Assembly: GCF_024599795.1 (NCBI RefSeq) | Contig: NZ_CP102246.1 | Coordinates: 372,001 to 436,000 of the forward strand | From: Enterobacter cloacae complex sp. R_G8 | GTDB taxonomy: Bacteria; Pseudomonadota; Gammaproteobacteria; Enterobacterales; Enterobacteriaceae | Direction: 5' to 3' | Length of the DNA stretch: 64,000 nucleotides | Shown: positions 20,355-37,281 of the stretch, piece by piece | Position numbering within the stretch: position 1 is the first letter of the stretch | How the letters are laid out: each line of letters begins with the position of its first letter | Translations under genes and position numbers: made by a program | The notes under the pieces: model-generated | Seen by the model: only the letters and a program-made list of their open reading frames with translations | What the model was told of the DNA's origin: nothing | Databases searched by the model: none

Positions 20355-21137
20355 ATGTTTGATATCGGACTCAACCTGACCAGTTCGCAGTTTGCGAAAG
20401 ATCGTGACGACGTGGTGGCGCGTGCATTTGCCGCTGGCGTAAAAGGCCTGCTGCTGACAGGCACCAATCTGCATGAAAGCGAGCAGGCGCGACAGCTGGC
20501 TCAACGCTACGATCGCTGCTGGTCTACCGCGGGCGTGCATCCTCACGACAGTAGCCAGTGGACCTCGGAGAGTGCTGAAATCATTCACAGGCTGGCGAAA
20601 ACATCCGAAGTGGTGGCCATCGGTGAATGTGGCCTCGATTTCAACCGCAATTTTTCCACCCCTGCCGAACAGGAAAACGCGTTTACGGCGCAACTCGCCC
20701 TGGCGGCCGAGCTTGAAATGCCGGTGTTTATGCACTGTCGTGACGCGCATGAGCGCTTCCTCGCGCTGCTGGACCCCTGGCTGGATAAACTGCCTGGCGC
20801 AGTGCTGCACTGCTTTACCGGTACTCGTCAGGAGGCGCTGGACTGTCTGGATCGTGGGCTTTATCTGGGGATTACCGGCTGGGTATGCGATGAACGTCGC
20901 GGGCTCACGCTTCGCGAACTGTTGCCGGCGATCCCGGCCGACCGGCTGCTTCTCGAAACCGATGCGCCTTATTTATTGCCGCGTGATATGAAACCTAAGC
21001 CGGCATCGCGACGTAACGAACCGGCCTGTCTGGGGCATATTTTGACGAGCGTGGCGCAGTGGCGCGGAGAAGATCCGCATGGGTTATCTGCGCTGACGGA
21101 TGACAACGTGCGTCGCCTGTTTGGCATTGATTTTTAA
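20355..21137 (+). CDS. tatD: TatD-family metal-dependent 3'-5' DNase
   Basis: 260 residues from ATG 20355 ([13 protein letters not shown]), matching E. coli; an ATG four codons earlier is less likely. TIM-barrel metal ligands are visible: GVHPHD, GECGLDF (Glu), HCRDAHE and [10 protein letters not shown] (Asp). TatD is not needed for Tat export; it is an exonuclease linked to H2O2-damage repair and is reported to act in quality control. Its stop overlaps the convergent rfaH stop by four bases. Confidence 0.95.
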   Translation: MFDIGLNLTSSQFAKDRDDVVARAFAAGVKGLLLTGTNLHESEQARQLAQRYDRCWSTAGVHPHDSSQWTSESAEIIHRLAKTSEVVAIGECGLDFNRNFSTPAEQENAFTAQLALAAELEMPVFMHCRDAHERFLALLDPWLDKLPGAVLHCFTGTRQEALDCLDRGLYLGITGWVCDERRGLTLRELLPAIPADRLLLETDAPYLLPRDMKPKPASRRNEPACLGHILTSVAQWRGEDPHGLSALTDDNVRRLFGIDF

Positions 21138-21625
21138 ACTTTGCGGAAGTCGGTGTTTTTCACGCTTTGCAGCACCTGCTTATTAAGCAGATTGAGCAAC
21201 AGCATAGAGCGTGCTTCACCGTCCGGCTCGGCGAAAATTGCCTGCAGGCCTTCGAAGGCACCTTCGGTGATGACAACACTGTCTCCCGCGTACGGGGTTT
21301 CCGGGTCGGTAATATCGTCAGGTTGTTGATAAACCGAAAGCTGATGGATCACCGTCGACGGCACCGTTGCCGGGTGCGCACCAAAACGGACAAAATGGCT
21401 GACGCCACGCGTGGCACTGATGGTAGTGGTGTGGATCACTTCCGGGTCGAATTCCACGAACAAATAGTTCGGAAATAGCGGCTCACTGACGGTTGTGCGC
21501 TTCCCGCGCTGCATTTTTTCAAGCGTGATCACGGGTGTCAGGCAATTTACAGACTGACGTTCTAAATGTTCCTGCGCGCGCTGAAGCTGCCCGCGTTTGC
21601 AATACAGTAAATACCAGGCCTGCAT
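21134..21625 (-). CDS. rfaH: Transcription antitermination factor RfaH
   Basis: 163 residues (E. coli 162) from ATG 21625 ([13 protein letters not shown]). The frame is open 13 codons further upstream but the extension has no counterpart. It has a NusG-like N-terminal domain and a small C-terminal KOW-type domain that refolds between helical and barrel states in the family. It binds paused polymerase at ops sites and promotes long operons such as LPS, capsule and conjugation genes. No ops element was noticed in this window. Confidence 0.95.
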   Translation of the reverse strand: MQAWYLLYCKRGQLQRAQEHLERQSVNCLTPVITLEKMQRGKRTTVSEPLFPNYLFVEFDPEVIHTTTISATRGVSHFVRFGAHPATVPSTVIHQLSVYQQPDDITDPETPYAGDSVVITEGAFEGLQAIFAEPDGEARSMLLLNLLNKQVLQSVKNTDFRKV

Positions 21626-21795
21626 AATCACTCTTTCCCTTAGTTTCGGGCGCAAGCATATCAAAACCCTGGCGGGATCGCTAAGTTGATTATAATGGCC
21701 GAAATGGGAACAGGATGCAGAAGTTCACGCTAATTTAACAAAATTACAGCATCACGCAGGCTTACGCCGTATAATGAAGCGCTTACAGAGAGGCC

Positions 21796-23301
21796 ATGAT
21801 TAACTGCATGAAATACCACGATCTCCGCGACTTCCTGACGCTGCTGGAAAAGCAGGGCGAACTCAAACGCATTACGCTTCCTGTCGATCCTTATCTGGAA
21901 ATGACAGAAATTGCTGACCGCACCCTGCGTGCCGGTGGTCCGGCGCTTCTGTTTGAAAACCCGAAAGGTTATTCAATGCCGGTGCTGTGCAACCTGTTTG
22001 GGACACCTCGGCGTGTGGCGTTGGGCATGGGGCAAGAGGACGTCACCGCGTTACGTGAAGTAGGTAAACTTCTCGCGTTTCTGAAAGAGCCGGAGCCACC
22101 GAAAGGCTTCCGCGATCTGTTCGATAAACTGCCGCAGTTTAAGCAGGTACTGAACATGCCAACCAAACGCCTTCGCGGCGCGCCATGCCAGCAGAAAGTG
22201 CTGGAAGGCGATGCGGTTGATCTGACCAAAATCCCGATCATGCAGTGCTGGCCTGAAGATGCTGCGCCACTCATCACCTGGGGGCTCACCGTCACACGCG
22301 GGCCACACAAAGAGCGTCAAAATCTGGGTATTTACCGCCAGCAGCTGATTGGCAAGAATAAGCTCATTATGCGCTGGCTGTCGCATCGCGGTGGCGCGCT
22401 GGATTTCCAGGAGTGGTGCGCTGCGCACCCGGGCGAGCGTTTTCCGGTCTCTGTTGCGTTAGGTGCCGACCCCGCCACCATTCTGGGCGCGGTCACGCCA
22501 GTGCCGGATACGCTGTCGGAATATGCCTTCGCAGGACTGCTGCGTGGCACCAAAACGGAAGTCGTGAAGTGTATCTCTAACGACCTCGAAGTGCCCGCGA
22601 GTGCAGAGATTGTCCTGGAAGGTTACATTGAACAGGGCGAGCTGGCACCCGAAGGCCCGTACGGTGACCACACGGGCTATTATAACGAAGTGGATAACTT
22701 CCCGGTGTTTACCGTCACGCACATTACCCAGCGTGAAGATGCGATTTATCACTCCACCTATACCGGACGTCCACCGGACGAACCCGCAGTGCTGGGCGTG
22801 GCGCTGAATGAAGTGTTTGTGCCGATCCTGCAAAAGCAGTTCCCGGAAATTGTTGATTTCTATTTGCCGCCTGAAGGATGCTCGTATCGCCTGGCGGTGG
22901 TCACAATGAAGAAGCAGTATCCTGGCCACGCGAAACGGGTGATGATGGGCGTATGGTCTTTCCTGCGCCAGTTTATGTATACCAAATTTGTGATTGTCTG
23001 CGATGATGACGTTAACGCCCGCGACTGGAATGATGTTATCTGGGCCATTACCACGCGAATGGATCCGGCACGCGACACGGTGTTAGTGGAAAACACGCCG
23101 ATAGATTATCTGGATTTTGCCTCGCCGGTTTCCGGTCTTGGCTCAAAAATGGGACTGGATGCCACAAATAAATGGCCTGGCGAAACCGACCGTGAATGGG
23201 GTCGCCCGATCAAGAAAGATCCTGCTGTGACCGCGCGAATTGACGCGATCTGGGACGAACTGGCCATAATGAGTAACGGTAAACCGCAGGCTGACCGTTA
23301 A
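21796..23301 (+). CDS. ubiD: 4-hydroxy-3-polyprenylbenzoate decarboxylase UbiD
   Basis: 501 residues (E. coli 497). It is a prenylated-FMN decarboxylase that removes the carboxyl group in ubiquinone synthesis. Blocks typical of the family are [28 protein letters not shown] and the catalytic [16 protein letters not shown] segments. ATG 21796 sits only two bases after GAGAGG; ATG 21808 (MKYHDL) is a possible alternative with long spacing. fre follows after 30 bases. Confidence 0.96.
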   Translation: MINCMKYHDLRDFLTLLEKQGELKRITLPVDPYLEMTEIADRTLRAGGPALLFENPKGYSMPVLCNLFGTPRRVALGMGQEDVTALREVGKLLAFLKEPEPPKGFRDLFDKLPQFKQVLNMPTKRLRGAPCQQKVLEGDAVDLTKIPIMQCWPEDAAPLITWGLTVTRGPHKERQNLGIYRQQLIGKNKLIMRWLSHRGGALDFQEWCAAHPGERFPVSVALGADPATILGAVTPVPDTLSEYAFAGLLRGTKTEVVKCISNDLEVPASAEIVLEGYIEQGELAPEGPYGDHTGYYNEVDNFPVFTVTHITQREDAIYHSTYTGRPPDEPAVLGVALNEVFVPILQKQFPEIVDFYLPPEGCSYRLAVVTMKKQYPGHAKRVMMGVWSFLRQFMYTKFVIVCDDDVNARDWNDVIWAITTRMDPARDTVLVENTPIDYLDFASPVSGLGSKMGLDATNKWPGETDREWGRPIKKDPAVTARIDAIWDELAIMSNGKPQADR

Positions 23302-23331
23302 GCCCTATAGACTTCCCGACAGAGAGAGCGA

Positions 23332-24033
23332 ATGACAACCTTAAGCTGTAAAGTGACCTCGGTAGATGCTATCACCGACACCGTATATCGCGTCCGTTTA
23401 GTGCCTGAAGCGGCATTCTCTTTCCGTGCTGGTCAGTACCTGATGGTCGTGATGGATGAACGTGATAAGCGTCCTTTCTCTATGGCCTCAACGCCAGCGG
23501 AGCAGGAATTTATTGAGCTTCATATTGGTGCGTCAGAGCTTAACCTGTATGCGATGGCGGTGATGGATCGGATCCTGAAGGAACGCGAAATCGTAGTGGA
23601 TATTCCACACGGTGAAGCGTGGCTGCGCGATGACGAAGACCGTCCACTGATTCTGATCGCTGGTGGCACAGGCTTCTCGTATGTGCGCTCTATTCTGTTG
23701 ACCGCACTGGCCCGTAATCCAGACCGTGATATCACCATTTACTGGGGTGGCCGCGAAGAGAAACATCTCTACGACCTCTCTGAGCTGGAAGCGCTGAGCG
23801 TTAACCATCCCAACCTGCGTGTTGAGCCGGTGGTTGAGCAGCCGGAAGAGGGCTGGCGTGGGCGTAGCGGGACGGTGCTGACGGCGGTACTGCAGGATCA
23901 TGGCACGCTGGCAGGGCACGACATCTATATCGCGGGCCGCTTTGAGATGGCGAAAATTGCCCGTGACCTGTTCTGTAACGAACGTGATGCACGTGAAGAT
24001 CGTCTGTTTGGCGATGCGTTTGCGTTTATCTAA
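23332..24033 (+). CDS. fre: NAD(P)H-flavin reductase Fre
   Basis: 233 residues, E. coli length, ferredoxin-reductase fold without bound cofactor. The flavin-binding motif RPFSMAS lies near residue 46 and the nucleotide loop [11 protein letters not shown] near residue 110. It reduces free FMN, FAD and riboflavin with NADPH or NADH, supplying electrons for iron release and ribonucleotide reductase activation. It is probably cotranscribed with ubiD and converges on fadA. Confidence 0.96.
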   Translation: MTTLSCKVTSVDAITDTVYRVRLVPEAAFSFRAGQYLMVVMDERDKRPFSMASTPAEQEFIELHIGASELNLYAMAVMDRILKEREIVVDIPHGEAWLRDDEDRPLILIAGGTGFSYVRSILLTALARNPDRDITIYWGGREEKHLYDLSELEALSVNHPNLRVEPVVEQPEEGWRGRSGTVLTAVLQDHGTLAGHDIYIAGRFEMAKIARDLFCNERDAREDRLFGDAFAFI

Positions 24034-24035
24034 AT

Positions 24036-24060
24036 AAAAAACCCGCCCCTGACAGGCGGG
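24036..24060 (-). terminator. fadBA terminator (read on minus strand)
   Basis: The stem CCCGCC / GGCGGG with a 7-base loop is preceded on the plus strand by AAATAAAAAA. On the minus strand it is therefore a hairpin followed by a U-run, suited to ending fadBA transcripts that read through the BIME. On the plus strand it lacks a U-run. Confidence 0.7.
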
Positions 24061-24120
24061 AAGAACGGCAACTAAACTGTCTCTCTTCGCCAATGGCGTC
24101 ACTTGCGGTGAGGTACCTCT

Positions 24121-24186
24121 CGTAGGCCGGGAAAGCGCAGCGCCTCCCGGCAAAAGCCCGATGGCGCGATGCTTATCGGGCCTACG
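24121..24186. repeat. BIME of two inverted REP units
   Basis: Two REP units lie head to head: one begins GTAGGCCGGGAAAGCGCAGC and the other ends ATCGGGCCTAC. They are separated by four bases and fill the space between convergent fre and fadA. Confidence 0.88.
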
Positions 24187-24194
24187 TTATCGCC

Positions 24195-25367
<1,173 letters not shown>

Positions 25368-27557
25368 TTAAGCCGTTTTCAGCTCGCCAACCGGGCGGGC
25401 TGGCTCAACTGCTGGGTAATAGGGTTCGTTATGGCGCGCTTTGTTACGCAGCCCTTCCGGCACGTCATACAGCGGACCGAGGTGTTGATACTGCTGCACC
25501 ATATCGAGATAGCGGGCGCTGCCGAGCGTATCCAGCCAGCGGAACGCGCCGCCGTGGAACGGAGGGAAGCCCAGGCCATAGACCAGCGCCATATCGGCCT
25601 CTGCCGGGCTGGCGATAATGCCTTCTTCGAGGCAACGCACCACTTCGTTGATCATTGGAATCATCATCCGGGCGATGATTTCATCGTCCGTGAAGTCACG
25701 TTTTGGCTGACTCACCCCGGCCAGCAGGCTATCCACCGCCGGATCTTCTTCTTTCTTCGGTTTGCCTTTGCTGTCTTCTTTATAGCGCCAGAAGCCCAGA
25801 CCGTTTTTCTGACCAAAACGGTTGGCGTCAAACAGGGCGTCAATCGCATCGCGATAATCTTTCTGCATGCGCTGCGGGAAACCCGCGGCCATAACCGCCT
25901 GTGCATGATGCGCGGTATCAATGCCAACCACATCCAGCAGATACGCCGGACCCATTGGCCAGCCGAACTGTTTTTCCATCACTTTGTCGACTTTGCGGAA
26001 GTCCGCGCCGTCGCGCAGCAGCTGGCTGAAACCAGCGAAGTAAGGGAACAGCACGCGGTTGACGAAAAAGCCCGGGCAGTCGTTGACCACGATCGGGGTT
26101 TTGCCCATCTTGCTGGCCCACGCCACCACTTTTGCGATGGTGTCGTCAGAGGTTTTTTCACCGCGGATCACTTCGACCAGTGGCATACGGTGCACCGGGT
26201 TGAAGAAATGCATTCCGCAGAAGTTTTCCGGGCGCTTCAGGACGCTTGCCAGCTCGCTAATCGGAATCGTCGAGGTGTTAGAGGCCAGTACGGTCTCCGG
26301 ACGCACTTTCTCTTCCGTTTCGGCCAGCACCGCTTTCTTCACTTTCGGGTTCTCTACCACGGCCTCAACCACCACATCGACGCGGTCAAAACCGGTGTAT
26401 TCCAGTACGGGCTGGATAGTAGAGATCACGCCTGAGAGTTTCAGACCGTCAATTTTGCCGCGTTCCAGCTGTTTATTGAGCAGCTTGGCCGCTTCGGTCA
26501 TCCCCAGCGTCAGGGATTTCTCGCTGATGTCTTTCATCACCACCGGCACGCCCTTCCAGGCGGACTGGTAAGCGATGCCGCCGCCCATAATGCCTGCGCC
26601 AAGTACCGCCGCATGTTTTGGCGTCTCAACGTTTTTCGTCAGCTGTTTTGCTTTGCCTTTCACGAACTGATCGTTGAGGAAGATGCCAACCAGCGCGCGG
26701 GCTTCATTGGTGTGTGCCAGCGGGACAAAGCTCTGGTTTTCGAGCTTCAGTGCTTCGTCGCGGCCAAAGCGGGCTGCGGCTTCAATGGTTTTCACCGCCG
26801 TGATCGGCGCCGGGTAGTGTTTACCCGCCGTCTGCATCACCATACCTTTGGCGATGGTGAAGCTCATGGCCGCTTCAATCTTGCTGAGCTTTAACGGCTC
26901 CAGTTTCGGCTGGCGTTTGGCCTTCCAGTCGAGATCACCGTTAATGGCCTGGCGCAGAATGGCAAGGGAGCCTTCAATCAGTTTTTCTGGTTTCACGACG
27001 CCATCGACCAGGCCGATTTTTTGTGCCTGCTCTGCGCCGACATCTTTACCTGCGGCAATGATTTCCAGGGCGCTGTCGGCGCCCAGCATGCGCGGCATAC
27101 GTACGGAGCCGCCAAAGCCCGGCATAATGCCCAATTTGGTTTCCGGCAGACCGATGCGCAGATCCGGCGTGGCAAGGCGGTAGTCGGTGGCCAGCACGCA
27201 TTCACAGCCGCCGCCCAGCGCGTAGCCGTTAACGGCGGAAAGGGTCGGGACAGGCAGATCTTCCAGACGATTGAAGACGCTGTTGGCAAAGTGCAGCCAC
27301 TGGCTCAGCTGTTCTTCAGGCACCAGGAACAGTGAAAGAAATTCGGTGATATCGGCACCGACAATAAAGGCCGCTTTGTTCGAGCGCAGCAGCAGCCCTT
27401 TTAAATCAGTTTGCTTTTCAAGTACATCCAGCGCCTGGCCAAGACTGGCCACCGTCGCGGTATCGAGCTTATTGACTGAGCCGGGGGCATCGAACACCAG
27501 TTCGGCAATGCCATCTTCCAGCCAGTTGAGGTACAGGGTGTCGCCTTTGTAGAGCAT
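25368..27557 (-). CDS. fadB: Multifunctional fatty acid oxidation complex alpha subunit
   Basis: 729 residues from ATG 27557 ([12 protein letters not shown]), with AGGAG before it. The frame is open 12 codons further but that stretch lies in the leader. The N-terminal crotonase domain has [12 protein letters not shown] and [13 protein letters not shown] with the catalytic Glu pair. The C-terminal hydroxyacyl-CoA dehydrogenase domain has the NAD loop [12 protein letters not shown] near residue 320 and [13 protein letters not shown] near 450. It carries enoyl-CoA hydratase, dehydrogenase, isomerase and epimerase activities. Confidence 0.98.
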   Translation of the reverse strand: MLYKGDTLYLNWLEDGIAELVFDAPGSVNKLDTATVASLGQALDVLEKQTDLKGLLLRSNKAAFIVGADITEFLSLFLVPEEQLSQWLHFANSVFNRLEDLPVPTLSAVNGYALGGGCECVLATDYRLATPDLRIGLPETKLGIMPGFGGSVRMPRMLGADSALEIIAAGKDVGAEQAQKIGLVDGVVKPEKLIEGSLAILRQAINGDLDWKAKRQPKLEPLKLSKIEAAMSFTIAKGMVMQTAGKHYPAPITAVKTIEAAARFGRDEALKLENQSFVPLAHTNEARALVGIFLNDQFVKGKAKQLTKNVETPKHAAVLGAGIMGGGIAYQSAWKGVPVVMKDISEKSLTLGMTEAAKLLNKQLERGKIDGLKLSGVISTIQPVLEYTGFDRVDVVVEAVVENPKVKKAVLAETEEKVRPETVLASNTSTIPISELASVLKRPENFCGMHFFNPVHRMPLVEVIRGEKTSDDTIAKVVAWASKMGKTPIVVNDCPGFFVNRVLFPYFAGFSQLLRDGADFRKVDKVMEKQFGWPMGPAYLLDVVGIDTAHHAQAVMAAGFPQRMQKDYRDAIDALFDANRFGQKNGLGFWRYKEDSKGKPKKEEDPAVDSLLAGVSQPKRDFTDDEIIARMMIPMINEVVRCLEEGIIASPAEADMALVYGLGFPPFHGGAFRWLDTLGSARYLDMVQQYQHLGPLYDVPEGLRNKARHNEPYYPAVEPARPVGELKTA

Positions 27558-27583
27558 GTCAGTCTCCTGAATCCAGCAAGTGG

Positions 27584-27600
27584 ATCTGGTCATACCAGAT
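27584..27600. promoter_or_regulatory. FadR operator of fadBA
   Basis: ATCTGGTCATACCAGAT is a perfect 7-3-7 palindrome. It is nearly identical to the known E. coli fadB operator and to the FadR consensus AACTGGTCNGACCAGTT. It lies 27 bases upstream of the fadB start. Long-chain acyl-CoA releases FadR and induces the operon. Confidence 0.9.
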
Positions 27601-27747
27601 GAGTCGGAGTGTGGGATTTATGTTAATAAAATGCAAATTACTCATTAAGAAATTGCTGCATTGATCACGGTCGGTGGAAATCACGCAGCCGGAGACAGGT
27701 GTGCTAAGATGCGAGGACTTGAGGTCAAAAAAACGAAAGGAAGAATG

Positions 27748-29079
27748 ATGGACTCACTGGCTTCGCTTTATAAAAATCATATCGTTACCCTACAGGAACG
27801 TACCCGTGATGTACTCGCCCGCTTTAAGCTGGATGCGCTGTTAATCCACTCCGGCGAGCTGATGAATACCTTTCTGGACGACCATGCGTATCCGTTTAAG
27901 GTTAACCCGCAGTTTAAGGCCTGGGTGCCGGTAACCCAGGTGCCAAATTGCTGGTTGCTGGTGGATGGCGTGAACAAGCCGAAACTGTGGTTCTATCTGC
28001 CAGTCGATTACTGGCACAACGTTGAGCCACTGCCGACCAGCTTCTGGACAGAAGAAGTGGACGTTATTGCGTTACCAAAAGCCGACGGTATTGGCAGCCT
28101 GTTGCCAGCCGCGCGTGGCAATATCGCCTACATTGGTCCGGTACCCGAGCGTGCGCTGGGGCTGGATATCCCGGCAGACAAACTCAACCCGAAAGGGGTG
28201 CTGGATTATCTGCACTATTACCGCGCGTATAAAACCGACTACGAACTTTACTGCATGCGTGAAGCGCAAAAAACGGCGGTGAATGGCCACCGTGCGGCGC
28301 ATGAAGCGTTCCAGTCCGGTATGAGCGAGTTCGATATCAATCAGGCATACCTCACCGCGACCGGTCACCGTGATACCGATGTGCCGTACAGCAACATCGT
28401 CGCCCTGAATGAACATGCGTCTGTGCTGCATTACACCAAACTGGATCACCATGTGCCGTCTGAGATGCGCAGCTTCCTGCTGGACGCGGGTGCAGAGTAC
28501 AACGGCTACGCGGCAGACCTGACCCGTACCTGGGCGGCCAATGCGGATACCGATTTTGCGCACCTGATTAAAGACGTCAACGATGAGCAACTGGCGCTGA
28601 TCAGCACCATGAAAGCCGGAACCAGCTATGTGGATTACCACATCCAGTTCCATCAGCGCATCGCTAAACTGCTGCGTAAACACCAGATTGTGAAAGACAT
28701 GAGCGAAGAGGCGATGGTCGAAAACGATCTGACCGGGCCCTTTATGCCGCACGGTATCGGCCACCCGCTGGGTCTGCAGGTACACGATGTCGCGGGCTTT
28801 ATGCAGGATGATACCGGCACGCACCTTGCCGCGCCGTCTAAATATCCTTACCTGCGCTGCACGCGTATTCTTGAACCGCGCATGGTGCTGACCATTGAAC
28901 CGGGGATCTACTTTATCGAATCGCTGTTAGCGCCATGGCGCGAAGGTCAGTTCAGCAAGCACTTCAACTGGGAAAAAATTGACGCGCTGAAACCGTTTGG
29001 CGGCATTCGTATCGAAGATAACGTGGTGATTCATGAGAACGGTATCGAGAATATGACGCGAGACCTGAAGCTGGCCTGA
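27748..29079 (+). CDS. pepQ: Xaa-Pro dipeptidase PepQ
   Basis: 443 residues from ATG 27748 ([11 protein letters not shown]), with AAAGGA before it. ATG 27745 is adjacent and ATA/other codons upstream are not needed. It is a pita-bread metallopeptidase. Metal ligands lie in [40 protein letters not shown] and GGIRIEDN. It cleaves dipeptides with C-terminal proline in the cytoplasm. It is divergent from fadB and overlaps yigZ by one base (TGATG), a translational coupling arrangement. Confidence 0.96.
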   Translation: MDSLASLYKNHIVTLQERTRDVLARFKLDALLIHSGELMNTFLDDHAYPFKVNPQFKAWVPVTQVPNCWLLVDGVNKPKLWFYLPVDYWHNVEPLPTSFWTEEVDVIALPKADGIGSLLPAARGNIAYIGPVPERALGLDIPADKLNPKGVLDYLHYYRAYKTDYELYCMREAQKTAVNGHRAAHEAFQSGMSEFDINQAYLTATGHRDTDVPYSNIVALNEHASVLHYTKLDHHVPSEMRSFLLDAGAEYNGYAADLTRTWAANADTDFAHLIKDVNDEQLALISTMKAGTSYVDYHIQFHQRIAKLLRKHQIVKDMSEEAMVENDLTGPFMPHGIGHPLGLQVHDVAGFMQDDTGTHLAAPSKYPYLRCTRILEPRMVLTIEPGIYFIESLLAPWREGQFSKHFNWEKIDALKPFGGIRIEDNVVIHENGIENMTRDLKLA

Positions 29080-29693
29080 TGGAAAGCTGGCTGATACCGG
29101 CTGAACCGGTCACCTTTGTTGAGGAAATCAAGAAAAGCCGCTTTATTACGCTGCTGGCACACACCGACGGCGTAGAGGCGGCAAAGGCATTTGTAGAGTC
29201 TGTCCGCGCTGCGCATCCTGATGCACGTCATCACTGCGTGGCGTGGGTCGCCGGGCCGCCGGACGACTCGCAGCAGCTGGGGTTTTCTGATGACGGTGAG
29301 CCTGCGGGCACTGCCGGTAAACCCATGCTTTCCCAGCTCATGGGCAGCGGTGTGGGCGAAATAACCGCCGTGGTCGTTCGTTACTACGGCGGCATCTTGT
29401 TAGGTACCGGTGGGCTGGTGAAAGCCTATGGCGGTGGCGTACAGCAGGCGCTTAATATGTTGGTCACCACCCGCAAAACGCCACTCACCGAATATACTTT
29501 GTTGTGCGACTACGCCCAGCTATCGGGTGTCGAAGCGCTGCTCAAACAGTTTAACGGTGTGATTGCACACAGTGATTACCAGGCAATGGTGCAATTGCGT
29601 GTGGCGCTTCCTCAGGCTGAACTGGCTGCTTTTTCGGCAAAACTGGCGGATTTTAGTCGCGGTTCGTTGCAATTGCTGCCGATTGAAGAATAA
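29079..29693 (+). CDS. yigZ: IMPACT-family protein YigZ
   Basis: 204 residues, E. coli length. The N-terminal IMPACT (UPF0029) domain contains the signature DDGEPAGTAGKPML near residue 70 and VVVRYYGGILLGTGGL near 100. A C-terminal ferredoxin-like domain follows. The function in bacteria is not settled; eukaryotic IMPACT regulates GCN2. Its start codon overlaps the pepQ stop, and trkH follows after 40 bases, so it lies in the pepQ-yigZ-trkH-hemG run. Confidence 0.92.
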   Translation: MESWLIPAEPVTFVEEIKKSRFITLLAHTDGVEAAKAFVESVRAAHPDARHHCVAWVAGPPDDSQQLGFSDDGEPAGTAGKPMLSQLMGSGVGEITAVVVRYYGGILLGTGGLVKAYGGGVQQALNMLVTTRKTPLTEYTLLCDYAQLSGVEALLKQFNGVIAHSDYQAMVQLRVALPQAELAAFSAKLADFSRGSLQLLPIEE

Positions 29694-29733
29694 TCCCCAC
29701 CTCACTTTTTGAATACCAAAGGAAGCGGCAGAG

Positions 29734-31185
29734 ATGCATTTTCGTGCCATAACCCGAATCGTTGGACTGCTGGTCATACTTTTTTCCGGGACGATGATTC
29801 TCCCAGGACTGGTGGCGCTTATCTACCGGGACGGTGCGGGGCGGGCATTTACCCAGACCTTCTTTGTCGCACTGGCGATTGGCTCACTGCTGTGGTGGCC
29901 AAACCGTCGTCAGAAAGGTGAGTTGAAATCACGTGAAGGGTTTCTGATTGTGGTGCTGTTCTGGACGGTGCTGGGGAGCGTCGGTTCGCTGCCCTTTATC
30001 TTCTCCGAACAACCCAACCTGAGCATCACAGATGCCTTTTTTGAATCCTTCTCCGGCTTAACGACCACCGGGGCGACAACGCTGGTGGGGCTGGATTCGT
30101 TACCCCACGCCATTCTCTTTTATCGCCAGATGCTGCAATGGTTCGGTGGTATGGGGATCATCGTCCTGGCTGTGGCTATCCTGCCGATTCTGGGCGTCGG
30201 GGGCATGCAGCTGTACCGGGCAGAAATGCCGGGGCCACTGAAAGATAACAAGATGCGCCCGCGTATTGCCGAGACGGCGAAAACCCTGTGGCTGATTTAT
30301 GTTTTACTGACTGTCGCCTGTGCGCTGGCGCTGTGGTTTGCCGGCATGCCTGCGTTCGATGCCATTGGGCACAGCTTCGCGACAATCGCCATCGGCGGAT
30401 TCTCTACCCACGATGCCAGCGTGGGCTACTTTGATAGCCCAACTATTAATACGATTATCGCTATTTTCCTGCTGATCTCCGGCTGTAACTACGGTCTACA
30501 CTTCTCATTACTCAGCGGACGTAGCCTTAAGGTGTACTGGCGCGATCCGGAGTTCCGCATGTTTATTGGCGTCCAGCTCACGCTGGTGGTCATCTGTACG
30601 CTGGTGCTCTGGTTCCACGATGTCTATAACTCGGCGTTGACCACGCTAAACCAGGCGTTCTTCCAGGTGGTGTCGATGGCGACAACCGCAGGCTTTACCA
30701 CGGACAGCATTGCCCGTTGGCCGCTGTTCCTGCCCGTGCTGCTGTTGTGCTCTGCGTTTATTGGCGGCTGCGCCGGATCGACGGGCGGTGGCCTGAAGGT
30801 GATTCGTATTCTGTTGCTCTTTAAGCAGGGGAACCGTGAGTTAAAACGCCTGGTGCACCCGAATGCGGTCTATAGCATCAAGCTGGGTAACCGGGCACTG
30901 CCGGAACGTATCCTTGAAGCGGTGTGGGGGTTCTTCTCGGCGTATGCCCTGGTCTTTATCGTCAGTATGCTGGCGATCATCGCGACGGGGGTGGATGATT
31001 TCTCTGCCTTTGCGTCCGTTGTGGCAACACTTAATAACCTCGGGCCTGGCCTGGGGGTCGTGGCGGATAACTTTGCCAGTATGAACCCGGTCGCGAAATG
31101 GATCTTAATCGCCAATATGCTGTTTGGGCGTCTCGAGGTCTTTACGCTGCTGGTGCTGTTCACCCCAACATTCTGGCGCGAATAA
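29734..31185 (+). CDS. trkH: Potassium uptake protein TrkH
   Basis: 483 residues, E. coli length, four repeated M1-P-M2 units. Selectivity-filter loops show as [10 protein letters not shown] near residue 110, [10 protein letters not shown] near 220, [11 protein letters not shown] near 315 and LNNLGPGLG near 435. It moves K+ with protons across the inner membrane and needs cytosolic TrkA. hemG starts ten bases after its stop. Confidence 0.97.
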   Translation: MHFRAITRIVGLLVILFSGTMILPGLVALIYRDGAGRAFTQTFFVALAIGSLLWWPNRRQKGELKSREGFLIVVLFWTVLGSVGSLPFIFSEQPNLSITDAFFESFSGLTTTGATTLVGLDSLPHAILFYRQMLQWFGGMGIIVLAVAILPILGVGGMQLYRAEMPGPLKDNKMRPRIAETAKTLWLIYVLLTVACALALWFAGMPAFDAIGHSFATIAIGGFSTHDASVGYFDSPTINTIIAIFLLISGCNYGLHFSLLSGRSLKVYWRDPEFRMFIGVQLTLVVICTLVLWFHDVYNSALTTLNQAFFQVVSMATTAGFTTDSIARWPLFLPVLLLCSAFIGGCAGSTGGGLKVIRILLLFKQGNRELKRLVHPNAVYSIKLGNRALPERILEAVWGFFSAYALVFIVSMLAIIATGVDDFSAFASVVATLNNLGPGLGVVADNFASMNPVAKWILIANMLFGRLEVFTLLVLFTPTFWRE

Positions 31186-31195
31186 GGAGTCGTCG

Positions 31196-31741
31196 GTGAA
31201 AACACTTATTCTTTTCTCTACGCGAGACGGGCAAACGCGTGAGATTGCCTCTTATCTGGCTTCTGAATTAAAAGAGCTGGGCATTTACTCTGATGTGGTG
31301 AACCTGAACCGTACGGAGCAAATCACCTGGCAGGATTACGATCGTGTAGTCATCGGGGCGTCTATTCGTTACGGTCATTTCCATCCTGCGCTGGATCGCT
31401 TTGTGAAAAAGCATACGGCGGTACTCAATAAGCTCCCAGGGGCGTTCTACTCGGTCAACCTGGTGGCGCGCAAAGCAGAAAAGCGTACACCGCAGACCAA
31501 CAGCTACACGCGCAAGTTTTTACTGAACTCTCCGTGGCGGCCAGATCTCTGCGCGGTCTTTGCAGGGGCGCTGCGTTATCCTCGCTATCGCTGGTATGAC
31601 CGCTTTATGATTCGCCTGATTATGAAAATGACCGGCGGTGAAACCGATACGCGTAAAGAAGTGGTTTATACCGACTGGTCTCAGGTGGCCAGTTTTGCGC
31701 GGGAAATCGCGCATTTATCACGCGATTCGCAGCGTAAATAA
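31196..31741 (+). CDS. hemG: Menaquinone-dependent protoporphyrinogen IX dehydrogenase HemG
   Basis: 181 residues from GTG 31196, with AAGGAG at 31184. The frame is open upstream inside trkH, but only this start gives the family N-terminus [18 protein letters not shown], a flavodoxin-like FMN phosphate loop. It oxidises protoporphyrinogen IX to protoporphyrin IX and passes electrons to the quinone pool. It sits directly upstream of a ribosomal RNA operon, as hemG does in E. coli (rrnA). Confidence 0.96.
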   Translation: MKTLILFSTRDGQTREIASYLASELKELGIYSDVVNLNRTEQITWQDYDRVVIGASIRYGHFHPALDRFVKKHTAVLNKLPGAFYSVNLVARKAEKRTPQTNSYTRKFLLNSPWRPDLCAVFAGALRYPRYRWYDRFMIRLIMKMTGGETDTRKEVVYTDWSQVASFAREIAHLSRDSQRK

Positions 31742-31790
31742 GCACGGAGTTTGAAAAGTGAGCGAACGAAAAGTTTTTTGTATTTTGTGC

Positions 31791-31818
31791 TTGTCACTTT
31801 AGAATAACTCCCTATAAT
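31791..31818 (+). promoter_or_regulatory. rrn P1 promoter
   Basis: -35 TTGTCA at 31791 and -10 TATAAT at 31813 are 16 bases apart, followed by the G/C-rich discriminator GCGCCTCC expected for ppGpp/DksA-controlled rrn P1 promoters. A/T-rich sequence upstream fits an UP element. Confidence 0.93.
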
Positions 31819-31886
31819 GCGCCTCCACTGACACGGAACAACGGCACACACGCCGCCGGGTCAGCAGAGAAAAGCAAATTAAACGC

Positions 31887-31914
31887 TTGACTCTGAAGCG
31901 GGAAAGCGTAATAT
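31887..31914 (+). promoter_or_regulatory. rrn P2 promoter
   Basis: -35 TTGACT at 31887 and -10 TAATAT at 31909 with a 16-base spacer lie about 96 bases after P1, which is the usual tandem arrangement. Confidence 0.85.
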
Positions 31915-31949
31915 GCACACCCCGCGCCGCAGCGAAAACGAAGCGGCAC

Positions 31950-31961
31950 TGCTCTTTAACA
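31950..31961 (+). promoter_or_regulatory. rrn boxA antitermination element
   Basis: TGCTCTTTAACA in the leader matches the boxA consensus, bound by NusB/NusE to allow Rho-resistant rRNA transcription. Confidence 0.85.
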
Positions 31962-32096
31962 ATTTATCAGACAATCTGTGTGGGCACTCAAAGTGACATG
32001 GATTCTTAATGTCCTCGGACACTAAATGAATACCAAGTCTCAACGAGTGAACACGTAATTCATTACGAAGTTTAATTCATTGAGCATCAAACTTTT

Positions 32097-33636
<1,540 letters not shown>

Positions 33637-33705
33637 CCTTAAAGAACCTGCCTTTGTAGTGCTCACACAGATTGTCTGATGAAAAACAGCAGTAAAAACC
33701 TCTAC

Positions 33706-33782
<77 letters not shown>

Positions 33783-33818
33783 AATTTGCAAAGCAAATTT
33801 GAAGAGGTTGCAAACGAT

Positions 33819-33894
33819 GGGGCTATAGCTCAGCTGGGAGAGCGCCTGCTTTGCACGCAGGAGGTCTGCGGTTCGATCCCGCATAGCTCCACCA
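33819..33894 (+). tRNA. alaT: tRNA-Ala (TGC anticodon)
   Basis: 76 bases beginning GGGGCTATAGCTCAGC, with anticodon loop TTTGCAC, GGTTCGATCCC in the T-arm and encoded CCA. It is the second spacer tRNA, 36 bases after tRNA-Ile. Confidence 0.98.
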
Positions 33895-33955
33895 TCTTTT
33901 ACTGCGAACACAAGAAAACTTCAGAGTGAACCTGAAAAGGTGCACTGCGAAGTTT

Positions 33956-33967
33956 TGCTCTTTAAAA
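33956..33967 (+). promoter_or_regulatory. Spacer boxA element before 23S
   Basis: TGCTCTTTAAAA, about 100 bases before the 23S start, corresponds to the second boxA of enteric rrn operons. Confidence 0.75.
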
Positions 33968-34065
33968 ATCTGGATCAAGCTGAAAATTGAAACGACACAC
34001 ATGTTATGTGTGTTCGAGTCTCTCAAATTTTCGCAACCATGAAGTGAAACATCTTCGGGTTGTGA

Positions 34066-36969
<2,904 letters not shown>

Positions 36970-37037
36970 ACAACGCCGAAGCTGTTTCGGCGGACGAGAG
37001 ACAGAAGATTTTCAGCCTGATACAGATTAACAGAATT

Positions 37038-37157
37038 TGCCTGGCGGCTTTAGCGCGGTGGTCCCACCTGACCCCATGCCGAACTCAGAAGTGAAACGCC
37101 GTAGCGCCGATGGTAGTGTGGGGTCTCCCCATGTGAGAGTAGGGAACTGCCAGGCAT
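37038..37157 (+). rRNA. rrf: 5S ribosomal RNA
   Basis: 120 bases from TGCCTGGCGGCTTTAGCGCG to AACTGCCAGGCAT. The terminal stem TGCCTGGC / GCCAGGCA closes perfectly. Confidence 0.98.
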
Positions 37158-37170
37158 TAATTAAGTGAAG

Positions 37171-37196
37171 AGGCCATCCGAAAGGATGGCCTTTTT
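37171..37196 (+). terminator. rrn operon terminator
   Basis: A perfect 9-bp stem, AGGCCATCC / GGATGGCCT with a GAAA tetraloop, is followed by TTTT. It lies 13 bases after 5S. Confidence 0.95.
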
Positions 37197-37281
37197 GCGT
37201 TTCCAGACCGCACAAACTATTCCCCCACAACCCGCTGCTTATACGGTAAACTACCTGCGTTTTTGCATCAGGATAGCGCCT

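Larger units (their letters stand above)
31742..32096 (+). promoter_or_regulatory. rRNA operon promoter and leader region (gene-free)
   Basis: This 355-base stretch without protein genes holds an A/T-rich upstream element (about 31770-31790), tandem promoters P1 and P2, boxA and the 16S precursor leader. Layout and sequence resemble E. coli rrn leaders. I see no open reading frame of note in it. Confidence 0.9.

Noticed and set aside
25431-26435. 334-codon open frame antisense to fadB
   Set aside because: It lies wholly within the well-identified fadB coding sequence, has no recognisable domain, and is of the kind expected from biased codon use in a GC-rich gene.
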